Below are positions 8,510-16,921 of a stretch of 64,000 nucleotides of DNA, piece by piece. The notes under the pieces were generated by a model, which was not told the DNA's origin, made no database searches, and was given only the letters and a program-made list of their open reading frames with translations. How positions within the stretch are numbered: position 1 is the stretch's first letter; the number at the start of each line of letters is the position of its first letter. Position numbers and translations under genes: made by a program. Origin of the DNA: Hyphomicrobiales bacterium (GTDB lineage: Bacteria; Pseudomonadota; Alphaproteobacteria; Rhizobiales; Rhizobiaceae); NCBI GenBank assembly GCA_900470805.1, contig UCCA01000023.1:1-64000 (forward strand), read 5' to 3'.

Positions 8510-9808
8510 TCAGCCGGCAGCTTCCACCGGCGCGTATGTCCAGGGATCGATGCTTGCCGGGCGACCGGCGAGCGTTAGGCTGGCGGTGCGCGGCGCCGTT
8601 TCCGAAATCACCTTGCCGCGCCTGACGACGGCAAGGCGGCCGGCTTTCAACCGGACTGCCTCGATCGCATCCCGCGCCTCGATGAGCACGAAATCCGCAT
8701 TGCAGCCGGGGGCAATGCCGTAGCCTTCAAGTCCGAACGTCTTGGCCGGATTGGTGGTCACTGCCTGGAAGCAGGCCTTCACCGCATCGCGGCTGGTCAT
8801 GTGCCCGGTGTGGACAGCCATGTGAGCGACCTCCAGCATGTCGGCATTTCCGAAGCTGTACCACGGGTCCATGCAGGAATCCTGCCCCAGCGCGACATTG
8901 ACGCCGAGCGCCATCAGTTCCGGCACCCGCATCATGCCGCGGCGTTTCGGGTAGGTGTCGTGCCGTCCCTGAAGCACGATATTGGCAAGCGGGTTCGGTA
9001 TGCACTGAATGTCGGCTTCTGCGATCAGCGGCAGCAGTTTCGAGGCGTAGTAGTTGTCCATCGAATGCATCGACGTCAGATGCGAGCCGGCGACGCGCCC
9101 CTGCAGTCCCAATCTCTGCGTCTCGTAGGCCAGCGTCTCGATGTGGCGGGACAACGGATCGTCGGTCTCGTCGCAATGCAGATCGACAAGTAGCCCGCGT
9201 TCGGCAGCGATCTCGCAGAGCGCTTTGACCGAAAGCCGTCCGTCCTCCATGGTTCGCTCGAAATGCGGGATGCCGCCAACGACATCGACGCCCATGTCGA
9301 GCGACCGGATGAGGTTCTTTGCAGCCGTCGGAGAGCGATAGAACCCATCCTGCGGAAACGCCACCAGTTGCAGGTCGAGATAGTCCTTTACGAGATCCTT
9401 GACCTCCAGCAACGCCTCGACGCCAACGAGCCTGTCATCGCAGACATCGACGTGCGAGCGCACGGCAAGCAGCCCTTGCGCAACCGCAAGATCGCAATAT
9501 TTCAGGGCCCGCTCGATCACCGCTTCCTTGGTCAGCAGCGGCTTGAGTTCACCCCATAGCTGAATGCCTTCGAGCAGGGTACCGGAGCGATTTAGCCGCG
9601 GCGTCCCCAGCGACAAAGTCGCATCCATGTGAAAGTGAATGTCGATGAACGGCGCGGACACAAGACGGCCGCCGGCATCGATCACTCGACCTGCCTCGCC
9701 CTCGATATTACGCTCGACGGCAACGATCTTCCCGCCGCTGACGGCGATGTCGATATCGGTACGATCGTCGGCAAGATTGGCGTGGCGAACGATAAGGTCG
9801 AAAGACAT
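8510..9808 (-). CDS. codA: Cytosine deaminase family, predicted 5-methylcytosine-accepting type
   Basis: A 432-residue CodA homologue, close to the 427 of E. coli. Matching blocks are FIDIHFHMD (metal HxH), DLHCDETDD (His and catalytic Glu), SHLTSMHS, PLANIVLQGRHDTYPKRRG and DPWYSFGNADML. At the metal Asp, E. coli reads GHDDVFDPWY, while this protein reads GQDSCMDPWY. The residue aligned with E. coli Asp314 is therefore Ser311. Published work found that CodA homologues lacking Asp314 can deaminate 5-methylcytosine to thymine. The ATG at 9808 follows GGAG. It converges on the pyrimidine operon. Confidence 0.88.
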   Translation of the reverse strand: MSFDLIVRHANLADDRTDIDIAVSGGKIVAVERNIEGEAGRVIDAGGRLVSAPFIDIHFHMDATLSLGTPRLNRSGTLLEGIQLWGELKPLLTKEAVIERALKYCDLAVAQGLLAVRSHVDVCDDRLVGVEALLEVKDLVKDYLDLQLVAFPQDGFYRSPTAAKNLIRSLDMGVDVVGGIPHFERTMEDGRLSVKALCEIAAERGLLVDLHCDETDDPLSRHIETLAYETQRLGLQGRVAGSHLTSMHSMDNYYASKLLPLIAEADIQCIPNPLANIVLQGRHDTYPKRRGMMRVPELMALGVNVALGQDSCMDPWYSFGNADMLEVAHMAVHTGHMTSRDAVKACFQAVTTNPAKTFGLEGYGIAPGCNADFVLIEARDAIEAVRLKAGRLAVVRRGKVISETAPRTASLTLAGRPASIDPWTYAPVEAAG

Positions 9809-9879
9809 GAAATAGGCTCCGCGACATGCAATTGATCTACGCACCACCTTAGGTAAATCACCAGCAGCGGCAATAGGTT

Positions 9880-9895
9880 GAACGATACTTTGTTC
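9880..9895. promoter_or_regulatory. Weak inverted repeat between divergent codA-like and IMPase genes
   Basis: GAAC-gatacttt-GTTC is an imperfect dyad in the 243-bp gap between the divergent codA-like gene and the phosphatase gene. Its spacing suits a dimeric regulator. It matches no named consensus and has no second copy nearby. No RutR-like site was found in this gap. Confidence 0.25.
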
Positions 9896-10051
9896 GATTT
9901 TTCAGCGATTTCCAGCCGTGGTGATATTTTAGGCTGAAGATTGTCATTTTACCCAGACGTTACGGTCGAGAACCCGCCCGGCGTCATGAAAGCGTCACGC
10001 GCCTCTGCCATGCGTGCGGGCCGCAATAGCGTTTCATTACCCGGGTTCAGA

Positions 10052-10888
10052 ATGACATTCTTAACAATTTCCGCACGCCTTTCGCCTTCCGCCTCCCCTC
10101 GCCTGATCACCCTGGCATCGACGGTCGTCAAGGCCGGCGAAACGGCGCGCTCGTCCCTGCAGCGCCGTCGCGTGGGCGAGATGGTGTCGAAGGCGCCGCG
10201 TGACTATCAGACCGAAATCGACGTGGCGGTCGAACGGATCATCGTCGACGAGATGGTCCGGGCGTTTCCCTCCTACTCCATCAAGGGCGAGGAGGATGTC
10301 GGCAATCGCGTCGCTGACGAGAACGCGCCGGTCATCTACATCGACCCGATCGACGGCACGACCAACTTCGCCTGGGGTATCCCGCATTTCGGCATGACCA
10401 TCGCGATCGCCGAGGCGGGAACGATCGTCGCAGGCGTCGTCTACGATCCCATGCTCGACGAGTTGTTCAGTGCCGAACTCGGCGGCGGAGCCTATCTCAA
10501 CGGCGAGCGCATTACCTGCGTTGACAACGCGGACATCGAAAACGTGGTCGTCGGCGCCGGTCTGCCGGTCCCCGGTCAGGTCAAGGCAGTCCCGGAAGCC
10601 ATCTATTTCAACGCGTTGAAGCGATTGATGGCCAATACCGCAGGCGTTCGCCGGCTCGGCTCCGCGGCATTGTCGATCGCCTACGTCGCATCCGGCCGCC
10701 TGGACGGTTTTTTCGAGGATGGATTGTCGATGCACGACTACGGCGCTGCAGCCCTGCTTGTCACGGAGGCCGGTGGGCGTGTCTCCGCCTTCAACGGCGG
10801 ACCGGTCACGGCCAACGGCGACATCCTTGCCGGCAACATGTCCCTCCACCCCTGGCTGGTCGAGGGACTTGAAGGCGAACGGAGCTAG
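10052..10888 (+). CDS. Inositol-monophosphatase-family phosphatase
   Basis: A 278-residue Mg-dependent, Li-sensitive-type phosphatase. It shows the family motifs GEEDVGN (metal Glu), DPIDGTTNFAWGIPHFG and the C-terminal HDYGAAALLVTEAGG. Family members hydrolyse myo-inositol phosphate, histidinol phosphate or 3'-phosphoadenosine phosphate. It could be HisN-like or SuhB-like, and neighbours do not decide. The frame is open to 9941, but the ATG at 10052 gives the usual length. It overlaps the glycerophosphodiesterase gene tail to tail by 4 bases. Confidence 0.85.
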   Translation: MTFLTISARLSPSASPRLITLASTVVKAGETARSSLQRRRVGEMVSKAPRDYQTEIDVAVERIIVDEMVRAFPSYSIKGEEDVGNRVADENAPVIYIDPIDGTTNFAWGIPHFGMTIAIAEAGTIVAGVVYDPMLDELFSAELGGGAYLNGERITCVDNADIENVVVGAGLPVPGQVKAVPEAIYFNALKRLMANTAGVRRLGSAALSIAYVASGRLDGFFEDGLSMHDYGAAALLVTEAGGRVSAFNGGPVTANGDILAGNMSLHPWLVEGLEGERS

Positions 10889-11727
10889 CCGAGAAGAAGC
10901 GCCTCAAGACCGACCGGATCATCGGTGGTGATCTGGTCGACCTTCATAGCCAGAAGGCGACGAACGATGGGGAGTGCCGCCGGGACCGCGGAGTTGATCG
11001 TGTAGGCATCGACGCGGCGATCGGCTCGATGGAAGGCAGCGACGAGATCGTAGCCCGCATCCTCGGCAAACAACACGAGCTTATGGTGCAGATAGATCAT
11101 CTGCGCGCGCGGCGAAGCACTCACCGCATCAGCGACGAAACCTTCAAAATCACGGCTGTCTTGCAGGCGCTCGATCGCCCCATCATGGCAAGGGTCGTAG
11201 CCGATCGGCATATCAGGAACGGCTTGCGACATACGCTCGACCGCTTCCGGGTCGCCGGCGGACAGGATGACCGACCGGGCGACCGGCCCGATCGCCGCCG
11301 CAAAGACCGCGATGTCCTCGTCGCGAATCGCTGTTGAATGCTCCTTGAGATCGAGCTGCAGAATGGCGCCATCGCGCACTTTCGTATCGGCCAGAAGCCG
11401 TCCGAGATCGTCGATCAGGATGACCGGATGTGCGGTTGGCTCGCCAAACGGGTCACGCAGATGCAGCGTGCGCAACACGCTCTCCGTCGCATCGAGCACG
11501 CGCCCGCCGCCTGTCGTCGCCTGGTTCAAGGTCTCGTCATGCAAGACCGCAAAACCCGCGCCGTTGAACCTCACAAGATCGATCTCGACACTGGCGCCGA
11601 GGGCCATGGCTTCGGCAATGCGCTGCCCCGTGAAGGAGATGTCGCCAGCATAACGATGGCCGCGATGCCATTTCAGCCAGGTCTTTTGGTCTGCCGTGTC
11701 GATCGCGATGCCGTTACGGTCAGACAT
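10885..11727 (-). CDS. Glycerophosphodiester phosphodiesterase family protein
   Basis: A 280-residue GDPD-family enzyme, predicted cytoplasmic because no signal is seen. It starts with the catalytic HRGHR segment, then VEIDLVRF (metal Glu and Asp) and VLHDETLNQATTG (second catalytic His). The family splits glycerophosphodiesters such as glycerophosphocholine into glycerol 3-phosphate and an alcohol. The ATG at 11727 overlaps the end of the ABC ATPase gene by 8 bases, so this is the last gene of the importer operon. The Pho box upstream supports a role in phosphate scavenging. Confidence 0.85.
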   Translation of the reverse strand: MSDRNGIAIDTADQKTWLKWHRGHRYAGDISFTGQRIAEAMALGASVEIDLVRFNGAGFAVLHDETLNQATTGGGRVLDATESVLRTLHLRDPFGEPTAHPVILIDDLGRLLADTKVRDGAILQLDLKEHSTAIRDEDIAVFAAAIGPVARSVILSAGDPEAVERMSQAVPDMPIGYDPCHDGAIERLQDSRDFEGFVADAVSASPRAQMIYLHHKLVLFAEDAGYDLVAAFHRADRRVDAYTINSAVPAALPIVRRLLAMKVDQITTDDPVGLEALLLG

Positions 11728-12799
11728 TGCCGAAAATCCGATCATGATTGTATTCAGACGTCGCCGCCGATTGGTGGACCAGTTGATTGTCGCGGTAAGC
11801 GCGAAAGACCTGAGCGACCGGCTCGACGCCCATGCCCCTCGTCCAGTTGCTATCCGGCGCTGTCATCGCCTTCAACCGCGTTCCGTCGGCAAGATCGATA
11901 TCGACGATCTTGTGCGTGCCGAAATCGATGCTGCGGTGAACGATTGCAGTCGAAAGGCTGCTGGACGCACGCAACGACACCGCCTCGGGGCGCAGAGCGA
12001 GCACGGCATCACCATCCTCGATCGGCACCGATACGGGAAACGCCGGATGCTGGCTCTTGCCATCGTGGATGCTGGTCCTGACAAAATTCATCGATCCGAT
12101 GAACCCCGCGACGAATTCGGTCTGGGGCTCACGGTAGACGACGTCCGGCGGCGCGATCTGTTCGGTGCCGCCGTCACGCATCACGACGATGCGATCGGCA
12201 AGCGCCAGCGCCTCGTCCTGTCCATGGGTGACGAACAGCGTGGTGATCCCGAGCCGCTGCTGGATATCCCGCACCTCTTCCCGCAAACGTTCGCGCAGAT
12301 GCTGATCGAGGCTGGCGAAGGGCTCGTCGAGAAGCAGGATCTTCGGCTCGAGCACCAGCGATCGCGCCAGCGCCACACGCTGCTGCTGACCGCCGGAGAG
12401 TTGTGTCGTCATGCGCTTGCCGTAATCGGCAAGACCGACGAGAGCCAGGGCACCCTCGACGCGCTCCTTGATCTCGGATTTAGGCAGCCGCCGCAGCTTG
12501 AGGCCGAAGGCGATGTTGTTGAAGACATCCATGTGCGTCCACAGCGCGTGGCTCTGGAACACCATGCCGGTCGGGCGCCTTTCGGGCGGCAGTGCCGTGA
12601 CGTCCTTCGCGTCGATCAGGATGGAGCCACCACTCGGCGTCTCGAAGCCACCGATCATCCGCAGCAGCGTCGACTTGCCGGAACCGGACGGCCCGAGCAG
12701 GCATACGAGTTCGCCGTCCTCGACATCGAGCGAGAAGTCACGCACCGCGTGGGACGCGCCGAACGTCTTCGAGACATTCTTGATCGTCAAGCGTGCCAT
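11720..12799 (-). CDS. ABC transporter ATP-binding protein
   Basis: A 359-residue CysA/PotA/AfuC-type ATPase. Motifs are Walker A GPSGSGKST, Q-loop FQSHALW, signature LSGGQQQR, Walker B LLLDEPFASLD and H-loop FVTHGQ, followed by a TOBE-type tail. The open frame extends far upstream, but the protein family starts at MARLTIKNVSKTFG, so 12799 is the start. It follows the permease by 38 bases and energises the two permeases upstream. Confidence 0.9.
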   Translation of the reverse strand: MARLTIKNVSKTFGASHAVRDFSLDVEDGELVCLLGPSGSGKSTLLRMIGGFETPSGGSILIDAKDVTALPPERRPTGMVFQSHALWTHMDVFNNIAFGLKLRRLPKSEIKERVEGALALVGLADYGKRMTTQLSGGQQQRVALARSLVLEPKILLLDEPFASLDQHLRERLREEVRDIQQRLGITTLFVTHGQDEALALADRIVVMRDGGTEQIAPPDVVYREPQTEFVAGFIGSMNFVRTSIHDGKSQHPAFPVSVPIEDGDAVLALRPEAVSLRASSSLSTAIVHRSIDFGTHKIVDIDLADGTRLKAMTAPDSNWTRGMGVEPVAQVFRAYRDNQLVHQSAATSEYNHDRIFGNV

Positions 12800-12837
12800 C
12801 TTAAAGCCTTTCCTCGGGCCGAGCCCGATCCAAAACG

Positions 12838-13665
12838 TCACGCGCCGAAGCCGCGCGCGAAGGCGCCGGTTCCGACGACGCGGCGCGCAAACATCAACGC
12901 AATGAACGACGGTACCCACAGCATCACCGACAGAACGGCGCCGTACTGGACGACGATCTGATTGTTGATGAAGGTGATCATCAGCACCGGCATCGTGCGG
13001 ATTTCCGGCGCGCCGATCAACCATGCGCCTTCCGTCTCGTAGAACGTTCCGACGAAGGTGAGGAGCAGCGCCGCCACGATGGTCGGTGCGGCCTGCGGCA
13101 GCGTGATCGACCAGAACACCCGCAGCGGACCAGCACCAGCATCGCGGGCGGCCTCTTCCATTCGCCGATCGACATTCTGAAACGACGCGACTGGTATCCA
13201 GATCATCAGCATCAGCGTACCGACCAGCTGAATCAGCACCACGCCCCAGAATGTGCTGATCAACCCGAGCTTCAGGAAAATACCGGCAATCGCAACCAGC
13301 AGACCGAATTTCGGGAAGGCGTGGGAGGCCAGGAACGACAAAAAGAGCACGTTCTTGCCGGGAAACGACATCCGCGCGAAGGCGTAAGCCGCCGGCAGGC
13401 AGATGATCGCCGATAGAACGGTCACGGTTGCCGTCAGTCTCAGGCTCAGAAATAGCGCTTCCCACACATCCGAGCGCGACAGCGTTTGCGACCAGAAGCG
13501 CAGACCGAACTGCTGCGGGATCACCGATGGGTAGCGCCAGACCTCCGTAAACGCCCATGTGCCGACCACGATCAATGGCAACGCGATGAAAAGCGTCAAC
13601 AGGACGGCGAAGACGATACCGGCCCAATCAGGCCGTGTGCTGATGGCTGTGTTGCCGATCTTCAT
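12838..13665 (-). CDS. ABC transporter permease
   Basis: A 275-residue inner-membrane permease. The first helix is IVFAVLLTLFIALPLIVVG and the EAA loop reads MEEAARDAGAGPLRVF. It is second of the pair, resembling the phosphonate/iron-type importers that have one SBP, two permeases and one ATPase. Its start overlaps the previous permease stop by 4 bases, so the two are translationally coupled. Confidence 0.88.
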   Translation of the reverse strand: MKIGNTAISTRPDWAGIVFAVLLTLFIALPLIVVGTWAFTEVWRYPSVIPQQFGLRFWSQTLSRSDVWEALFLSLRLTATVTVLSAIICLPAAYAFARMSFPGKNVLFLSFLASHAFPKFGLLVAIAGIFLKLGLISTFWGVVLIQLVGTLMLMIWIPVASFQNVDRRMEEAARDAGAGPLRVFWSITLPQAAPTIVAALLLTFVGTFYETEGAWLIGAPEIRTMPVLMITFINNQIVVQYGAVLSVMLWVPSFIALMFARRVVGTGAFARGFGA

Positions 13666-14555
13666 TTCGCGACCTCCCTGTTCCTCGCGATCGAGCGCAC
13701 ATAAAAGATGCCGAAGACGAGGCAGAAGCCGAAGGAGATCACCGCTTGCGTCAAGGCGTTAAGGGGATCGTTGAGATCGGAAAAGGTGCGCTGCATGAAC
13801 GGTCCCATCATCTCCGGCGACGCCGGCCCGAGCACATAGGGCAAGGTGAAGGAGGAGAATATGCCAAGGATCGCGAAGGACGCAGTGACCAGCAGAGAAT
13901 TGCCCATGCGCGGCAGGATGATCGAGATGAACACGCGCAGCGGCGAAGCACCGACGTCGCGCGCGGCTTCTACCGAGCTTTTCGGAATGGTGCCAAGCCC
14001 GGTCGTCAGCATCAGTACCGTCAAAGGCAAGTTGTCCCAGACCAGTCCGATGACGGGTCCCCATGGCGTCAGATAGGGAGAGGGTATTTTCGGCAGGCCG
14101 ATCGCATTCAGCAGGATATCGACCGTACCGTTGGGGCCGATGGTGCGGATCAGCGCGTAGGACAGGATGATCGACGGCACGAACATCGGGAAGATCGCCA
14201 GACCCTGCACATAGGCCGGCAAGCGGCCCTGCGAGAAGCGCAGGTAAAGCGCGATCGGCAGGCCGATGGCGAGCAGCAGCACGCCGCAGACGAACGTCGT
14301 CCACAGCGTTACCCAAAGATTGGCCAGGCTGTAGGAATCGCTGAAGAAGAACGCGTAGGACGCGAGCGAAACCGCCGAGCTTCCGTCCGGCTGCCGAACG
14401 AACACGGTCGTGACGACAGCCGCAAGGATCGGATAGACGATCAGCCACGCCAGCAGAAGCACCGGCAGGGCAACCAGAAGAAGCCCCACGGGACGCTGTG
14501 CTTTTGTCGGCGCGACTGCTCGCGCCGACAGCGGCAATGTCATGCCTTTTCGCAT
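13662..14555 (-). CDS. ABC transporter permease
   Basis: A 297-residue permease with a first helix around LLLVALPVLLLAWLIVYPI and the EAA motif VEAARDVGASPLRVF. The open frame runs to 14837, but that part overlaps the binding-protein gene. The ATG at 14555 sits in a TGATG junction with the binding-protein stop. An ATG four codons later (14543) is an alternative. Confidence 0.88.
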   Translation of the reverse strand: MRKGMTLPLSARAVAPTKAQRPVGLLLVALPVLLLAWLIVYPILAAVVTTVFVRQPDGSSAVSLASYAFFFSDSYSLANLWVTLWTTFVCGVLLLAIGLPIALYLRFSQGRLPAYVQGLAIFPMFVPSIILSYALIRTIGPNGTVDILLNAIGLPKIPSPYLTPWGPVIGLVWDNLPLTVLMLTTGLGTIPKSSVEAARDVGASPLRVFISIILPRMGNSLLVTASFAILGIFSSFTLPYVLGPASPEMMGPFMQRTFSDLNDPLNALTQAVISFGFCLVFGIFYVRSIARNREVAK

Positions 14556-15700
14556 CAGGTGCGGCTGATGCTCGGGGCGACGGTGCGATACCAACCGTCG
14601 TTGATCGCTGGCTCCCAATCGCCGCTTGGGAAGGTCGGGATCGTCGTCGGGATGACGTCGGCATACTTCTGACGCAGTTCGTCTGAGATGTGATCCCACG
14701 AAACAGCGGGGAACCCGCCGAGTTCTGTGATGATCGCTTCCTGGATTTCCTTGGTCAGCATGAACGCCGCAAGCTTCAAGGCAGCATCCTTGTTGGCGCC
14801 ATTCGAAAACACCGTGATGCGCGAGAAGTCGCCGCAAAGTGCGAGATCACTGAGCTGCACGAGGCCCGTGGTCTCCGGCAGAACGCCCTGCGACAGGGCC
14901 TGCAGTACCTGGTCCGACCATACGGGCGTCATGGTTACGACACCCTGCGCAAGCAACTGGATCGACTGCGTGTTGCCGGCGGTGTAGGCACCCTTTTCAT
15001 AGAGCGAAGGTGCGAGATCATTGAGAATCGCCCAGGCTGGCGTCAGCGCTTGGTTGGCGAAATCGGCGGTGAAATTGTCGATCTTGAACTTTTTCGGATC
15101 GCGACCGTTGGCCTCGTGGATCGCGCGGCGAACAAAATTGCCGCCCGAACCGCCCTTGTCGGGACGATTATAGATGAACTGGCCGGGGTTGGCCTTGATC
15201 CAGGCGGTCAGCTGTTCCCAGGTCTTCGGCGCATCCTTCGGATCAAGCTTGGTCTTGTCGTAAGCGAGAAGCACCTGCGAGCCGCGATAAGGAAGCGAGT
15301 AAGGGCTGTCGACGCTCAGCGGGTTGACGTTGCCAAACCCTTCGATGTTGTCAGCCGAAAACTCCACCCAAAGGCCGGCATCGATGCCGCCGGTTGGAAG
15401 GCGCGGATTGAAAGCTTCGAACAGATCTGACTGCGGATCGGCCTTGGATTTCAGCGCAGCAAGCGCGCGGTCTGCAATCGCACGCAAGCCGGTGTTGTCG
15501 CCGCCGTCGGTGACCTTCAGGGCAACGCCAGGATTGGCTTTTTCGAAGGCCGGGCGCACGGTATTGTTCCAGAAGTCGATGATGTTGGCGTCTGAGCCGC
15601 TGTAAAGGTTGATGGTCGCGTCTGCGGCCGATGCGAAACGCGGCAGAGCCAGCAGGCCTGCTGCGGCCGATGATGTGACAAGAAACTCGCGTCTATTCAT
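14555..15700 (-). CDS. ABC transporter substrate-binding protein, Tat-exported
   Basis: A 381-residue periplasmic binding protein. The N-terminus MNRREFLVTSSAAAGLLA is a twin-arginine signal ending near FASA. The mature part begins ATINLYSGSDANII, like binding proteins of the iron(III), phosphonate and polyamine group. With two permeases, an ATPase and a GDPD gene behind it and a Pho box in front, its ligand is probably a phosphorus compound such as a glycerophosphodiester. That is inference from context. Confidence 0.87.
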   Translation of the reverse strand: MNRREFLVTSSAAAGLLALPRFASAADATINLYSGSDANIIDFWNNTVRPAFEKANPGVALKVTDGGDNTGLRAIADRALAALKSKADPQSDLFEAFNPRLPTGGIDAGLWVEFSADNIEGFGNVNPLSVDSPYSLPYRGSQVLLAYDKTKLDPKDAPKTWEQLTAWIKANPGQFIYNRPDKGGSGGNFVRRAIHEANGRDPKKFKIDNFTADFANQALTPAWAILNDLAPSLYEKGAYTAGNTQSIQLLAQGVVTMTPVWSDQVLQALSQGVLPETTGLVQLSDLALCGDFSRITVFSNGANKDAALKLAAFMLTKEIQEAIITELGGFPAVSWDHISDELRQKYADVIPTTIPTFPSGDWEPAINDGWYRTVAPSISRT

Positions 15701-15763
15701 ATCCGTCTCCGTTCGGTTCGGGGCCCGCGCCCTCATGGTCTGTAGGCTTGCTACTGCCGGCGC

Positions 15764-15781
15764 GTAACAGCGACATGACAA
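15764..15781 (-). promoter_or_regulatory. Pho box (PhoB binding site)
   Basis: Read on the minus strand, TTGTCAT-gtcg-CTGTTAC matches the Pho box consensus of two CTGTCAT repeats four bases apart. The match is 6 of 7 in the first repeat and 5 of 7 in the second. Ten bases downstream is TAGCAA, a plausible -10 at the spacing usual for PhoB promoters. The box lies 64-81 bp before the binding-protein start. This predicts induction of the GDPD operon by phosphate starvation. Confidence 0.65.
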
Positions 15782-15862
15782 AAACGGTCGCAGGACGAAT
15801 TTTTGCACACCCGTGCATCAAACCTGAGAGTAGGAAACGGGAAGCGAACGCGAGAGGCCTCG

Positions 15863-16807
15863 TCAGTTCTTGAAAACGAAGCAGGTCCGGTTGCTTTTTC
15901 GCATCTGCGCGCAGACATCGTTTGCCTCCGCCCGTGTCTGCCGGGCAATGCGCGAGACATAGCGAGGCCGGAAGCCGAAGCTTCTGTCCCGTTGGCGAAT
16001 GATAAGGGGCTGCTCCTGATTGAGCGGCGCCGGCAGTTGTTGAACGGCCTCAAAAAACAGCCGCCGGGCCACGTCTGCGTTGGCGTTGGCGGCAATCTGC
16101 ACGCCCCACGGCGCCCAATTGCCCTCCGGCTGCCAGACCGGTTCCGAAATCTTGCGGCGGTTGGCCAAGGCAACGCAACTGTCGAGGAAGGGAGTATCCT
16201 TGGCCAGCGCATAGGCCGACTCGCCCGGCGTATCGGCCTTCCATTCTTCGACGGTATGGGCCGTGATCGCCATCACATAGCTGCGCGTCTCCGATGGCAA
16301 ACGGCCGCCGCCGAGGAAATTGGAGAGCCCGTTTTCGCCGGCATTGTAGGCGGCCGCGGCCAAGCCGAGGTTTCCGAAGCGGTCGCGCAACTCGTCGAGG
16401 TATTCCGCCGACTTTTGAAGCGCTTCCAGCACATCATAGCTATCCTGCAGCCCACGCAGCTTGGCGGTGCCCGGCATGAACTGCGCGATCCCCTGCGCGC
16501 CTTTGTAGCTGAGGGCATCCGGACGAAAGCGGCTCTCCCGCCAGATTAACCGCGCGAAGTAATCTGGCGGCAGATCGTGATCTGCAGCCGTGCGTTCGAT
16601 GGCGCTGCAGAGGTCGAGATTGAAGCTATCCTTGCGAATGCACTGCGTTTCGGCAGTACCCGCAATCGAGCGTGTGTAAAGGCAGGCAGCTTCTGTCGTT
16701 GACGGAGGAGGCTCGGTCGCAAACGCAGGAACATCCAGCGTCAGGAATGGCGCCAAGAACGAAAGTCCGGCCACCAGAAGACTGAGCTTGCGTCCGACTG
16801 CGATCAT
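15863..16807 (-). CDS. Lytic transglycosylase (SLT domain)
   Basis: A 314-residue secreted muramidase-like enzyme that cleaves peptidoglycan between MurNAc and GlcNAc. Residues 1-31 form a Sec signal peptide ending at AFA. The SLT domain shows the catalytic Glu in LIWRESRFRPDA, then YKGAQGIAQFMPGTA and AAAAYNAGENGLSNF. Conserved Cys residues are scattered along the chain. It lies upstream of the Pho-box operon on the same strand, separated by 160 bp that include the Pho box, so it is probably a separate unit. Confidence 0.9.
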   Translation of the reverse strand: MIAVGRKLSLLVAGLSFLAPFLTLDVPAFATEPPPSTTEAACLYTRSIAGTAETQCIRKDSFNLDLCSAIERTAADHDLPPDYFARLIWRESRFRPDALSYKGAQGIAQFMPGTAKLRGLQDSYDVLEALQKSAEYLDELRDRFGNLGLAAAAYNAGENGLSNFLGGGRLPSETRSYVMAITAHTVEEWKADTPGESAYALAKDTPFLDSCVALANRRKISEPVWQPEGNWAPWGVQIAANANADVARRLFFEAVQQLPAPLNQEQPLIIRQRDRSFGFRPRYVSRIARQTRAEANDVCAQMRKSNRTCFVFKN

Positions 16808-16921
16808 CTGGCCTCGGCGGTGCCATTGGTTTGCGACGCCGCCATACCAATCGGTTTACGTCTCGCAGTCAAGCCGTTGCTCAAGGACGCTGTGATCTCT
16901 CTTCGAGCGCTTGCGCTTAAG

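Noticed and set aside
11720..13627. A 635-codon open frame spanning the ABC ATPase and the gene before it
   Set aside because: Only the part from 12799 down has family similarity. The rest is an out-of-frame shadow of the permease gene at 12838-13665.
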